From Procambarus clarkii (lineage: Eukaryota > Arthropoda > Malacostraca > Decapoda > Cambaridae), in assembly GCF_040958095.1 (NCBI RefSeq), contig NC_091172.1, positions 23,394,619 through 23,458,618 on the forward strand: a DNA stretch of 64,000 nucleotides, written 5' to 3'. The notes under the pieces were generated by a model. It was given only the letters and a program-made list of their open reading frames with translations. It was not told where the DNA came from and made no database searches. Each line of letters starts with the position of its first letter. Position 1 is the stretch's first letter. Position numbers and translations under genes: made by a program. Positions 22,306 to 33,699 of the stretch are shown here, piece after piece.

Positions 22306-24164
22306 TTGAGCTGCTAGTGTGACTTAGTGTGACACAAACACCTTACACGAGTAAGGAGTACACATGAGGGTGACACACAGCTCCAAGTGCACTGCTTAGC
22401 AAAACAAATACAAAATGAGTTCAATTATATCTGTGAATGCAAAACAGCCTTATTGAAGAAGCAAAAATTGCAAAGTATTTGTGTAATTGTTGTTGATGGA
22501 AGGCCTGAATGTCTTCACAAATAACAGCTGTCATTCACCCTCACATATGCCAAGACCAAAGGTACAAGTCTTTGAAATGAAGAACGCTTTCTTGCATTTC
22601 ATGAATTAAAAAAAAAGACGAGTGAAGAAATATCAGAAAAATATTAGATTTTTTAGTAAGTATCAATCTTAAGTGTGGAGAGCGTGCGGGTGAAGGACAC
22701 AGCCACACCTCCAGTGTGGCAGGACCACAGTGGTGTGCAGGCTGTGTAGAGGCACAAGAATGAAAATGACATTTTCTTCACTGCTGCAAATGTTGATACT
22801 CTGAGTCTTGTTAGTACGGACTGTGCTCCAGCCTCTACAGTGAAGCATTCTTTATAAGTATATAGAAAATGTTCAGTGTGGTCAGTTGCAGCCCCTCCCC
22901 CCCATCGGTGGTAGGCCCCCCCCCCCAGTGGTGGGAGCCCCGCCTAGCAGTGGGAGGCCCCCCATCAGCGGTGGGAGCCACCCCCCCCCCCCCCAACGGT
23001 GGGAGTAACTGGAACATCACCTTCCTCTTTCATTCACTTGGGCACTAGGAGGCTCGAACCGCCCGTCTTACTGCGTAGCGTCAGAGACAAGATGGTCAGC
23101 GAGAACAGACTGTGTGCCACGACTACACAACACTGGGATGGTGTTAGGAACACAGTGGCCGGGCTGAGTGAAGGTAATAGCTCAACAACAGAGGGTGAGG
23201 CTGGTCTATGGGGACAGCCGAAAATACTTGGGGTACCTCTGACTGGGTCCTGAGGTCAATCGTTTGGACTAATGTTGTCAGAGATTAGTAAGACACACTC
23301 GTGACGTCACGTTACACGTGGACAGGACAAGACTGACCCACTAAGGTCAAGTATCCTCACACTAAGAGAGGAGTGGAATAACATGCTCGAAGCAGCGCGA
23401 CATGTGTCAATCAAGTTTTGTGTGCCGGAGAGTTTGTAACTCTGGAGTGAGAGTTGTACACACACCCGTACATATGTCATGTGTATTTACCTCTGATCAC
23501 AAAAACACTTAGTGAATAGTTTCAAATGCAGGCCTACATTTCCCCTCTGACCTAGGCCTATTGCCAGCGTTGCACAGCCCTGCTCATGTTCCAACCGTCC
23601 TCCTAATATGGCAGTAATTAGAGCAGCTGTTTGGTGGAACTTGCAACAATGGACTCTTGCAGACGACGATGCTCACGTCTGTAGAGTGCACAGGGAAAAG
23701 AAATAAACCGAAAAACCAAACTTAAACATTGCTAGGCCTAATATTGCACACACACATTTAACATATTAGGCCTAAGGTAGTGTATCTTAGGCATAAGATT
23801 ACGTGGACAAGTTAGCTTAGTTACGTTTCCATATCCTCCATATACCAGTTGGTCAAATTATATAATACAAAACCTGAACTTTTGTACAAAATCCTGTTGG
23901 CCCTCCAAACCTTTTGGAGGGCCAACAATCTTTTTTTTTTACATGTTGGGCCGAAGAGTTGTTGTAATTGTTACCATGTTAGCAGGAACAGCTGCTGCCT
24001 ACCGACTCAACCAGATAAAGGTGACAATGTCACCTAATTGACAATATTAGGTGACAACCACTTACCTTCTCCCTCCCCCCCCCCCTCCAAGAGGAGGAAG
24101 AGTGTCACCTTGTTCGAGAAGCACTCAACCCTCCCGTCACCCAACGACACCAAGCCTAGAAATA
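22306..24164. other. Long unannotated spacer
   Basis: No gene, RNA gene or repeat family recognised. It contains C-rich runs (22895-22995), a perfect hairpin at 23896-23926 followed by a T run, and poly-C at 24075. Confidence 0.4.
23896..23926. repeat. Perfect short hairpin followed by T-tract
   Basis: Arms GTTGGCCCTCCAAA and TTTGGAGGGCCAAC with a 3-base loop, then AATC and about 10 T. It resembles an intrinsic terminator in form, but that mechanism is bacterial and not expected here. Confidence 0.8.
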
Positions 24165-24596
24165 TAAGAATGTCGTATGTGTGCCTTTACATGTCGTATG
24201 TGTGCCTTTACATGTAGTATGTGTGCCTTTACATGTCATATGTGTGTCTTTACATGTCATATGTGTGCCTTTACATGCCGTATGTGTGCCTTTGCATGTC
24301 ATATGTGTGCCTTTACATGCCGTATGTGTGCCTTTACATGTCATATGTGTGCCTTTACATGCCGTATGTGTGCCTTTACATGCCGTATGTGTGCCTTTAC
24401 ATGCCGTATGTGTGCCTTTACATGTCATATGTGTGCCTTTACATGCCGTATGTGTGCCTTTACATGTCGTATGTGTGCCTTTACATGTCGTATGTGTGCC
24501 TTTACATGTCATATGTGTGCCTTTACATGTCGTATGTGTGCCTTTACATGTAGTATGTGTGCCTTTACATGTCGTATGTGTGCCTTTACATACCCA
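24165..24596. repeat. 21-bp tandem repeat, about 20 copies
   Basis: Unit ATGTGTGCCTTTACATGTCGT with GCC/GTA/CAT variants. Period 21 leaves all three plus frames open. Confidence 0.96.
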
Positions 24597-24707
24597 CTTG
24601 AAGACTGTCAGCCTTGGGGGCTGACCTTACATACTGCCCCCCTCCCCCCCACGCCCCAGCCCCCCACCACCAGTTGTGGCCCCCCTCATTTTACCTCATG
24701 TGCATGT

Positions 24708-26215
24708 GAACCTGTGAACACGTACGTGCAGCAGTCTCACGTGCCGTGAACACGTACGTGCAGCAGTCTCACGTGCCGTGAACACGTGCGTGCAGCAGCC
24801 TCACGTGCTGCGAACACGTGCATGCAGCAGTCTCACGTGCCGTGAACACGTGCGTGCAGCAGCCTCACGTGCCGTGAACACGTGCGTGCAGCAGCCTCAC
24901 GTGCCGTGAACACGTGCGTGCAGCAGCCTCACGTGCTGCGAGCACGTGCGTGCAGCAGCCTCACGTGCTGCGAACACGTGCGTGCAGCAGCCTCACGTGC
25001 TGCGAACACGTGCGTGCAGCAGCCTCACGTGCTGCGAACACGTGCGTGCAGCAGTCTCACGTGCCGTGAACACGTGCGTGCAGCAGCCTCACGTGCCGTG
25101 AACACGTGCGTGCAGCAGCCTCACGTGCCGTGAACACGTGCGTGCAGCAGCCTCACGTGCCGTGAACACGTGTGTGCAGCAGCCTCACGTGCCGTGAACA
25201 CGTGCGTGCAGCAGTCTTACGTGCCGTGAACACGTACGTGCAGCAGTCTCACGTGCCGTGAACACGTGCGTGCAGCAGCCTCACGTGCCGTGAACACGTG
25301 CGTGCAGCAGCCTCACGTGCCGTGAACACGTGCGTGCAGCAGCCTCACGTGCTGCGAACACGTACGTGCAGCAGTCTCACGTGCAGTGAACACGTGCGTG
25401 CAGCAGCCTCACGTGCTGCGAACACGTACGTGCAGCAGTCTCACGTGCCGTGAACACGTGCGTGCAGCAGCCTCACGTGCTGCGAACACGTGCATGCAGC
25501 AGTCTCACGTGCCGTGAACACGTGCGTGCAGCAGCCTCACGTGCCGTGAACACGTGCGTGCAGCAGCCTCACGTGCCGTGAACACGTGCGTGCAGCAGCC
25601 TCACGTGCTGCGAGCACGTGCGTGCAGCAGCCTCACGTGCTGCGAACACGTGCGTGCAGCAGCCTCACGTGCTGCGAACACGTGCGTGCAGCAGCCTCAC
25701 GTGCTGCGAACACGTGCGTGCAGCAGTCTCACGTGCCGTGAACACGTGCGTGCAGCAGCCTCACGTGCTGCGAACACGTGCGTGCAGCAGCCTCACGTGC
25801 TGCGAACACGTGCGTGCAGCAACCTCACGTGCTGCGAACACGTGCGTGCAGCAGCCTCACGTGCCGTGAACACGTACGTGCAGCAGTCTCACGTGCCGTG
25901 AACACGTGCGTGCAGCAGCCTCACGTGCCATGAACACGTGCGTGCAGCAGCCTCACGTGCCGTGAACACGTGCGTGCAGCAGCCTCACGTGCCGTGAACA
26001 CGTGCGTGCAGCAGCCTCACGTGCCGTGAACACGTGCGTGCAGCAGTCTCACGTGCCGTGGACACGTGCGTGCAGCAGCCTCACGTGCTGCGAACACGTG
26101 CGTGCAGCAGAAGCGCGTGCTGCGAACACGTGCGTGCAGCAGAAGCGCGTGCTGCGAACACGTGCGTGCAGCAGAAGCGCGTGCTGCGAACACGTGCGTG
26201 CAGCAGAAGCGCGTG
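24708..26215. repeat. Minisatellite, 32-bp unit rich in CACGTG, about 47 copies
   Basis: Unit TCACGTGCCGTGAACACGTG plus CGTGCAGCAGCC. Two forms (GCCGTGAA and GCTGCGAA) alternate. Almost every unit carries two CACGTG palindromes. Copies from about 24815-25060 recur in the same order 672 bp (21 units) further on. The last four units change TCACGTG to AAGCGCGTG. Confidence 0.96.
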
Positions 26216-26814
26216 CGTTGGGCCCCGGCGTGCCCGTGAAGGTGAATCACCAGCCGCCGTCCGCCTGACCTCTATCGTCCAAGCCGGAAGTCAGATGGAG
26301 AGTGTTGGAGCGTCTGAAGCAAACCTGCCTTGAGGGGCCCTCGCTCCCCCTCCTGGGGGGGCGGGGGGGGGGGGTAGTTACGAGGGGTAGTTCAAGCAAG
26401 CAGGCGGAGGGCGGACCAGGTTGATAAGGGCGTGAGAGGAGGAGGAGGGGGTGGGGAGGGAGGGGGCGAGGCGTCCTACAAGCAGGGGGGGGAGGGGGGA
26501 GTGTGTTGGGGGGGGGTGTGGAGGGGAGGGGGAAGGGAAGGCCAGGTATAGGAAGGAGCAGGTGGCCACTACGCAAGACATTAGATAAGGCAACGGTTGG
26601 ACTCAACCACTTACCTTCCCCCCCCCCTAAAGGCTTCCTCCCCTCTCTCCCCCTCCCTCCCCCCCTCTCCCCTCCCCCCCCCTCCCCCTCCATGAGGATC
26701 TTCAGTGTCCTCCTGACATCCGGCGACAACTTAAACAGATTAGTCGAGCTCCAATTTTCTTATATTGTTAATGATTATTACAAAAATAATATACAGATAA
26801 TATTTATTAATATA
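26216..26814. other. Purine/pyrimidine-skewed spacer
   Basis: G-runs (26355-26535) followed by C-runs (26615-26690). No gene recognised. Confidence 0.5.
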
Positions 26815-27292
26815 CTACTACTACCACTACTACTACCACTACTACTACCACTACTACTACCACTACTACTACCACTACTACTACCACTACTACTACCACT
26901 ACTACTACCACTACTACTACCACTACTACTACCACTACTACTACCACTACTACCACCACTACTACTACCACTACTACCACCACTACTACTACCACTACTA
27001 CTACCACTACTACTACCACTACTACCACCACTACTACCACCACTACTACTACCACTACTACTACCACTACTACTACCACTACTACTACCACTACTACTAC
27101 CACTACTACCACCACTACTACCACCACTACTACTACCACTACTACTACCACTACTACTACCACTACTACCACCACTACTACTACCACTACTACTACCACT
27201 ACTACTACCACTACTACTACCACTACTACTACCACTACTACTACCACTACTACTACCACTACTACTAACAACAACAACAACAATAATAATAA
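26815..27292. repeat. 12-bp CCACTACTACTA array, then (AAC)n and (AAT)n
   Basis: About 38 units with ACC/ACT changes, ending in short AAC and AAT runs at 27268-27292. The frames (poly-LP, poly-GS, poly-V) are artefacts of period 12. Confidence 0.96.
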
Positions 27293-27832
27293 TGCACGAA
27301 GAAATCACATTAATGTGACGCATGAATGAGAAAATTATTGACACGTCAACTTAATAAGATATGTAAAGGATGGTACTTAATATATGTAAATATGTACTTA
27401 AGATATGTAAAGGATGGTACTTAATAAGATACATACGTAGAGAGCCGTTGTGGGCTCTTGTAACACAGCCAGAGTGTGCTGGCGGGGCCTGAAACCCCTC
27501 ACTTGGCTTCCGTGGAAGCCTCAGGACTCTTCCCCCCCCCCCCCAAGAAGCTTCAGTTGAATCCCAGGTTGTATTTCTTTTAGCATATTGTAGTTCAGTG
27601 GTTTAAGGCCTGTGGTTGGGCGTACCCCACTGTGCAGGTTCGAATCCCCATCATGGCCCAAGCAAACCCAAGCAATCCCCCTAACCTAACTTGAGCATAG
27701 AATATATGTTCATAGAATATATATCCGCTATACTCCTCACAGTAGGTTATACTCTCTTCCAGACCTCCAGCTGAGACTCGTAATTGGAAAAAAATCTGCT
27801 CGAATAGCATGTGTGTTAGGATGGGGGGGGGA
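27293..27832. other. Spacer with one tRNA-like segment
   Basis: Includes a direct echo of ATATGTAAAGGATGGTACTTAA (27359 and 27405) and the tRNA-like stretch at 27588-27660. No gene recognised. Confidence 0.4.
27588..27660 (+). mobile_element. tRNA-like SINE head or tRNA pseudogene
   Basis: TAGTTCAGTGGTTTAAGGCC resembles an A box and GGTTCGAATCCCC a B box, at normal tRNA spacing. I cannot pair the acceptor arm, so a functional tRNA is not supported. Confidence 0.35.
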
Positions 27833-28985
27833 GGGTGTTCGAACGCTGGAACGCGTGTTGAGGGGACGTGTTCGAACGCAGGAACGCGTGTTGAGGGGAC
27901 GTGTTCGAACGCAGGAACGCGTGTTGAGGGGACGTGTTCGAACGCAGGAACACGTGTTGAGGGGACGTGTTCGAACGCAGGAACGCGTGTTGAGGGGACG
28001 TGTTCGAACGCAGGAACGCGTGTTGAGGGGACGTGTTCGAACGCAGGAACGCGTGTTGAGGGGACGTGTTCGAACGCTGGAACGCGTGTTGAGGGGACGT
28101 GTTCGAACGCTGGAACGCGTGTTGAGGGGACGTGTTCGAACGCAGGAACGCGTGTTGAGGGGACGTGTTCGAACGCAGGAACACGTGTTGAGGGGACGTG
28201 TTCGAACGCAGGAACGCGTGTTGAGGGGACGTGTTCGAACGCTGGAACGCGTGTTGAGGGGACGTGTTCGAACGCTGGAACGCGTGTTGAGGGGACGTGT
28301 TCGAACGCAGGAACGCGTGTTGAGGGGACGTGTTCGAACGCAGGAACGCGTGTTGAGGGGACGTGTTCGAACGCAGGAACGCGTGTTGAGGGGACGTGTT
28401 CGAACGCTGGAACGCGTGTTGAGGGGACGTGTTCGAACGCAGGAACGCGTGTTGAGGGGACGTGTTCGAACGCAGGAACGCGTGTTGAGGGGACGTGTTC
28501 GAACGCAGGAACGCGTGTTGAGGGGACGTGTTCGAACGCAGGAACGCGTGTTGAGGGGACGTGTTCGAACGCAGGAACGCGTGTTGAGGGGACGTGTTCG
28601 AACGCAGGAACGCGTGTTGAGGGGACGTGTTCGAACGCAGGAACGCGTGTTGAGGGGACGTGTTCGAACGCTGGAACGCGTGTTGAGGGGACGTGTTCGA
28701 ACGCAGGAACGCGTGTTGAGGGGACGTGTTCGAACGCAGGAACGCGTGTTGAGGGGACGTGTTCGAACGCAGGAACGCGTGTTGAGGGGACGTGTTCGAA
28801 CGCAGGAACGCGTGTTGAGGGGACGTGTTCGAACGCAGGAACACGTGTTGAGGGGACGTGTTCGAACGCAGGAACGCGTGTTGAGGGGACGTGTTCGAAC
28901 GCAGGAACACGTGTTGAGGGGACGTGTTCGAACGCAGGAACGCGTGTTGAGGGGACGTGTTCGAACACAGGAACGCGTGTTGAGG
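27833..28985. repeat. Minisatellite, 33-bp unit, about 35 copies
   Basis: Unit GGAACGCGTGTTGAGGGGAC plus GTGTTCGAACGCA. Variants are CACGTG for GCGTG and CTGG for CAGG. Period 33 keeps frames open on both strands (for example FEHVPSTRVPA). Confidence 0.97.
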
Positions 28986-29299
28986 ATTAATGTCTCCGTC
29001 AACAAGGGCCACTTCAGCTGGTTGTATGACCTTTAAGTAATTTGTGGTGAAAACGTTAATTACCGAGCGGTGAAGGATGGTCGGGCGAGCACCAGTCACA
29101 CTGGCTCCCCTCACACCTCCCCTGGGGGGGGGGCAGGGGGGGGGGCAGATAAAGGGAGTATCTTGTTTAGTTATCAGAAGGACTTAAGTATGATGAATAT
29201 GATGTAGGTATAATGCCACCATACTCTTCTCGCGACCATCACTCCTCCCTTCATAATGTCCCTTATGATAGGTTGGTGTAGAAGAGGAGGAACGCTTTA
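28986..29299. other. Unannotated spacer
   Basis: Contains G runs at 29125-29150; no gene recognised. Confidence 0.4.
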
Positions 29300-29640
29300 T
29301 TTTATGTAAAAGAACGCTTTTAAATAATCTACACAACCTACGTAAGACTAATATTGAAGTTTGCAGCGCCAGTGGGGGGGGGGGAATAATTCATAGTTTT
29401 GGAACACAAAACAAAATCTAAACAAGACGCAACGTTCGCAGCAAGATTAGTGAGCTAATCTCGGTTAATTGCAGCTATAACTATAGGTTAAGGAAACTTG
29501 ACCTCATACATTTTGAAGAGAGAACAAACAGAGAGGACACGATCACAACATACAAGATACTGAGAGAAATAGACAAGGTGGACATGGACGACTTCTTATA
29601 TTTAGAGAAGTTAAATTATATGACAACGGAGACAGCAGGC
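29300..29640 (+). mobile_element. LINE 3' fragment
   Basis: Encodes, with frame breaks, IYTTYVRLILKFAAP (29325), LRKLDLIHFEERTNREDTIT (29490) and TYKILREIDKVDMDDF (29550), matching the C-terminal segment of CR1-like RTs. Diverged from both main families. Confidence 0.7.
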
Positions 29641-29727
29641 GGGGCGTGGAGACGGGTCCCTCTCCCCTACCCCCCCTCTCCCCTCTCCTCCCCTCTCCCA
29701 CCCCCTTCCTCCCCTACTCTTGTATTC

Positions 29728-29850
29728 ACTTAGTTGTATTCACCTAGTTGTGCTTGCGGGGGTTGAGCTCTGCTCTTTCGGCCCGCCTCTCAACTGCCAG
29801 TCAATCAACTGTTACTAACTAGTAACTAATTTTTTCCCCCCCACACACAC
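29728..29850 (-). mobile_element. SINE family C, 3' fragment
   Basis: Minus strand: AGTTGATTGACTGGCAGTTG, then GGCGGGCCGAAAGAGCAGAG, then AACTAGGTGAATACAACTAA. Same tail as the plus copy at 29969-30284. It runs into the (AC)n block, forming an inverted pair with that copy. Confidence 0.75.
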
Positions 29851-29881
29851 CCACACGCACACACACGCATATACACACACG

Positions 29882-29968
<87 letters not shown>
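29851..29968. repeat. (AC)n microsatellite between two SINEs
   Basis: ACACGCATAT variants followed by about 45 AC dinucleotides. Family C carries an internal GT-rich linker, from which this run may have grown. Confidence 0.9.
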
Positions 29969-29971
<3 letters not shown>

Positions 29972-30284
29972 GGCCTTAGGAGGCCTGGTAGCCTGGTGGA
30001 TAGCGCGCAGGACTCGTAATTCTGTGGCGCGGGTTCGATTCCCACACCAGGCAGAAACAAATGGGCAAAGTTTCTCTCACCCTGAATGCCCCTGTTAACT
30101 AGCAGTAAATAGGTACCTGAAAGTTAGTCAGCTGTCACGGGCTGCTTACTGGGGTGTGTGTGTGTGTTTGTGGTGTGGAAAAAAAAGTAGTTAGTAAACA
30201 GTTGATTGACAGTTGAGAGGCGGGCCGAAAGAGCCAAAGCTCAACCCCCGCAAACACAACTAGGTGAATACAACTAGGTGAATA
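29969..30284 (+). mobile_element. tRNA-derived SINE, family C, full length
   Basis: Head GGCCTGGTAGCCTGGTGGAT (A box), GCGGGTTCGATTCCC (B box), central core TAACTAGCAGTAAATAGGTA, a GT/A-rich linker, and a tail CAGTTGATTGACAGTTGAGA ... CACAACTAGGTGAATAC. That tail is nearly the same as the 3' end of the family 1 LINEs, which suggests the LINE enzyme mobilised it. Confidence 0.85.
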
Positions 30285-30286
30285 CA

Positions 30287-30455
30287 CACACACCCAGGAA
30301 GCAACCCGTAACAGCTGTCTAACTCCCAGGTACCTTTTCACAGCTAGGTAACAGGGACATCAGCGTGCCCATTTTGTTTATGCCATAACCGGGGATCGAA
30401 CCCGGATCCTAGGATTACGAGTACAGAGCGCTGTCCACTCAGCTATCAGGCCCCT
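30287..30455 (-). mobile_element. tRNA-derived SINE, core-sharing family
   Basis: Minus strand: GGGGCCTGATAGCTGAGTGG (A box), CCGGGTTCGATCCCCGG (B box with paired ends), GTTACCTAGCTGTGAAAAGG core, and GTTACGGGTTGCTTCCTGGG. Lies tail to tail with the preceding SINE C. Confidence 0.8.
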
Positions 30456-30477
30456 ACAGGAGCCTCATAGTGTGTGT

Positions 30478-33400
30478 GTACTCACCTATTTGTACTCACC
30501 TATTTGTGCTTGCGGGGGTTGAGCTTTGGCTCTTTGGTCCCGCCTCTCAACTGTCAGTCATCTGGTGTACAGATTCCTGAGCCTACTGGGCTCTATCATA
30601 TCTATATTTGAAACTGTGTATGGAGTCAGCCTCCACCACATCACTTCCTAGTGCATTCCTCCTGTTAACATCTCTGACATTGAAGAAGTTCTTTCTAACG
30701 TCCCTGTAGCTCATTTGGGCACTCAGTTTCCACCTGTGTCCCCTTGTTCGCGTCCCACCCCGTGTTAAACAGTTTATCCTTATCTACCCTGTCAATTCCC
30801 CGGAGGATTTTGTAGGTAGTGATCATGTTTCCCCTTACTCTTCTGTCTTCCAATGACGTGAGGTGAATTTCCCGCAGCCTTTCCTCGTAACTCATGCCTC
30901 TTAGTTCTGGGACTAGTCTAGTGGCATATCTCTGAATTTTTTCCAGCTTCGTCTTGTGCTTGACAAGGTACGGGCTCCATGCTGGGGCCGCATACTCCAG
31001 GATTGGTCTTACAAATGTGGTATGCAAGATTCTGAATGATTCCTTACACAGGTTCCTGAAGGCTGTTCTGATGTTAGCCAGCTTCGCATATGCCGTAGAC
31101 GTAATTCTTTTTATGTGGGCTTCATGAGACAGGTTTGGTGTGATATCAACTCCTAGATCTTTCTCTCTGTCCGTTTCATGAAGTACTTCATCTCCTATTC
31201 TGTATCCTGAGTCTGGCCTCCTGTTTCCACCGCCTAGTTTCATTACTTTGCATTTACTCGGGTTGAACTTCAACCGCCATTTGTTGGACCATTCATTCAG
31301 TTTGTCTAGGTCATCTTGTAGCCTCCTACTATCATCCTCTGTTTTAATCCTCCTCATAATTTGTGCATCATCAGCAAACAGTGAGAGGAACGAGTCTATA
31401 CCCTCTGGGAGATCATTTACATATATCAGAAACAGTATGGGTCCAAGGACTGAACCCTGCGGGACTGCACTAGTGACGTCTCGCCAATCTGAGAACTCAC
31501 CCCTCACAGTGACTCGTTGTCTTCTCTTGCTTAGGTACTCCCTGATCCATTGGAGTACCTTCCCTTTCACGCCTGCCTGCATCTCCAGCTGTTGCACTAG
31601 CCTCTTGTGTGGTACTGTGTCAAAGGCTTTCTGGCAATCCAAAAATATGCAGTCTGCCCACCCCTCCTATTCTTGCCTGATTTTTGTTGCCTGGTCGTAG
31701 AATTCAATTAATCCCGTGAGGCAGGACTTGCCATCCCTGAATCCATGTTGATGCTGTGTTACAAAGTTCTTTCACTCCAGATGTTCCACTAGTTTTTTTT
31801 CGCACAATCTTCTCCATCAGCTTGCATGGTATGCAGGTTAGGGACACTGGCCTGTAGTTCAGTGCCTCCTGTCTATCCCCTTTCTTGTATATCGGGACTA
31901 CATTAGCCGCTTTTCAAATTCTTGGCAGTTCCCCTGTTACCAGTGATTTGTTATACACTATGGAGAGTGGTAGGCACAGTTCTTCTGCTCCTTCCTTTAG
32001 TATCCATGGAAAGATTCCATCTGGGCCTATAGCCTTTGTCACATCCAACTCTAGTAAACTCTTCCTTACTTCCCCGCTGGTAATCTCAAACTCTTCTAAT
32101 GGTTCCTGGTTGACTATTATCTCTCTTATCTCTTTAATTTCTCCTTACTCTAAAGTGAACAAGACCTGGAATTTCATATTCAGTTCCTCACACACTTCCT
32201 TGTCGTTTGTAGTGAATCCGTCCGCCCATATCCTTAATTTCCTAACCTGTTCCTTTACTGTTGTTTTTCTCCTGATGTGGCTATGCAACAATTTAGGTTG
32301 AGTCTTTGCCTTGTTTGCGATGTCATTTTCGTATTGTCTTTCTGCCTCTTATCTCAACCTGACATATTCATTCCTGGCACTCTGGTATCTTTCTCTGCTC
32401 TCAAGTGTCCTGTTATTCCTATAGTTTCTCCATGCCCTTTTACTTTGCTGCTTAGCTAGCCTACATCTCTGATTAAACCATGGGTTTTTCATCTTCATTT
32501 CATTGTTTTCCTTTTGGACTGGGACAAACTTGTTTGCCGCCTCCTTACACTTCTGCGAGATGTAGTCCATCATGTCTTGGGCCATCTTTCCCCTGAGCTC
32601 TGATTTCCATGTTATATCTATTAGGAATTTTCTTATCTCCTCATAGTTTCTCTTTCGAAATGCCAGCCTTTCGTTTTCAGGACCCCTACTCCAGTTCAAT
32701 AACCCTTCTTCAACCAGATACTCAAACGCCAGTACACTGTGGTCGCTCATTCCTACTGGGGCCTCGAAACCGATTTTCCTTATGTAGGAGTCGTTCAGAG
32801 TGAAGACCAGGTCGAGTCACGCTGGATCATCGTTTCCTCTCATCCTTGTGGGTTCCCTGACATGCTGACTTAAAAGGTTTCTAGTCACCACCTCCAATAG
32901 TTTGGCTCTCCATGTATCCTCACCCCCATGCTGTTCCTTGTTCTCCCAGTCTATCTTTCCGTGATTGAAGTCGCCCATGATGAGCAGATGGGATCTATTT
33001 CTACAGGCAGCAGAGGCTGCCCTCTCAATTATAGTGTTAACTGCCATTTTGTTGTTTTCATACTCTTGACTAGATCTTCTGTCATTTGGTGGAGGGTTAT
33101 ATATCACTGCTACTACTACTTTTGGTCCTCCCATTGTCATGGTGCCTGTTATGTAGTCTCTGAATCCCTCGCAGCCTGGGATAATCATCTCTTTGAAACT
33201 ACATTCCTTTCTCATGAGTAGGGCTACTCCATCTCCTCCCCGTCCTTCCCTCTCTTTCCTTATTACTGTGTAGTCTTGGAGAAACACCGCATTCGGTATG
33301 ATTCCTGAGAGTTTTGTTTCTGAGAGTCTGATTACATCTGGGTTCACTTCTTGTGCTCTTTCCCTTAGTTCACTTGCCTTTCTTGTAATCCCATCTATAT

Positions 33401-33555
33401 TCGAGTACATCACCCAAAAACTAACTCTCTTCTGTCCTCTCTCAGTTTCTATTGCTTCCCCTGAAGCAGGGAAACAGGGAGGGACCGGAATGGGAGGTCT
33501 GAGGAAGGGGGACCTGGGGGACCTGGGTTGTGCGGGGGCTGGGAGGATCTGGTAC
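30478..33555 (-). mobile_element. CR1-like LINE, family 1, near-complete endonuclease-RT ORF
   Basis: The most complete LINE here. Minus-strand order: N-terminal part (33555-33415), then an APE-type endonuclease (33413-32740) with YSNIDG, the catalytic SETKL, GGDGVALLMR, YNPPP, GDFN and SDHSVL. A linker follows (32750-32349, NPWFNQRCR). RT fingers (ANVVPIYKKGDRQEALNYRP near 31900) lead to DCQKAFDTVPH, AVPQGSVLGPILFLIYVND and the catalytic FADDAQIMRR. The C terminus runs YAAPAWSPYL, LVPELRGMSYEERLREIHL and TYKILRGID. The last 315 residues are open (31642-30695). Stops near 32817 (TGA after DDPA), 32350, 32147 and 31895 and a frameshift in an A run near 31797 inactivate it. Tail ends AATAGGTGAGTACA in two copies. 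Confidence 0.92.

Positions 33556-33556
<1 letters not shown>

Positions 33557-33588
<32 letters not shown>
33557..33588. repeat. (GT)n microsatellite
   Basis: About 15 GT dinucleotides at the 5' edge of the LINE. Confidence 0.9.
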
Positions 33589-33590
<2 letters not shown>

Positions 33591-33699
33591 GGAGCAAGCG
33601 TGTATATTGAAATCAAACTCTGCAATATTTCGGCTCCACCAAAGAGACTGTCAAATGCTAAATCGTGAATGCAAGTTGTTTCAGGAGTCTCTCTCTTCC

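Noticed and set aside
23896..23945. Intrinsic (rho-independent) terminator
   Set aside because: Hairpin plus T run fits in form, but nothing else suggests bacterial DNA and no gene ends here.
26807..27283. Poly-valine or poly-Gly-Ser proteins
   Set aside because: Translation of the 12-bp CCACTACTACTA repeat in different frames; no start context or unique sequence.
27588..27660. Functional tRNA gene
   Set aside because: Box-like motifs only; the acceptor arm does not pair by eye. Kept as a low-confidence tRNA-like feature.
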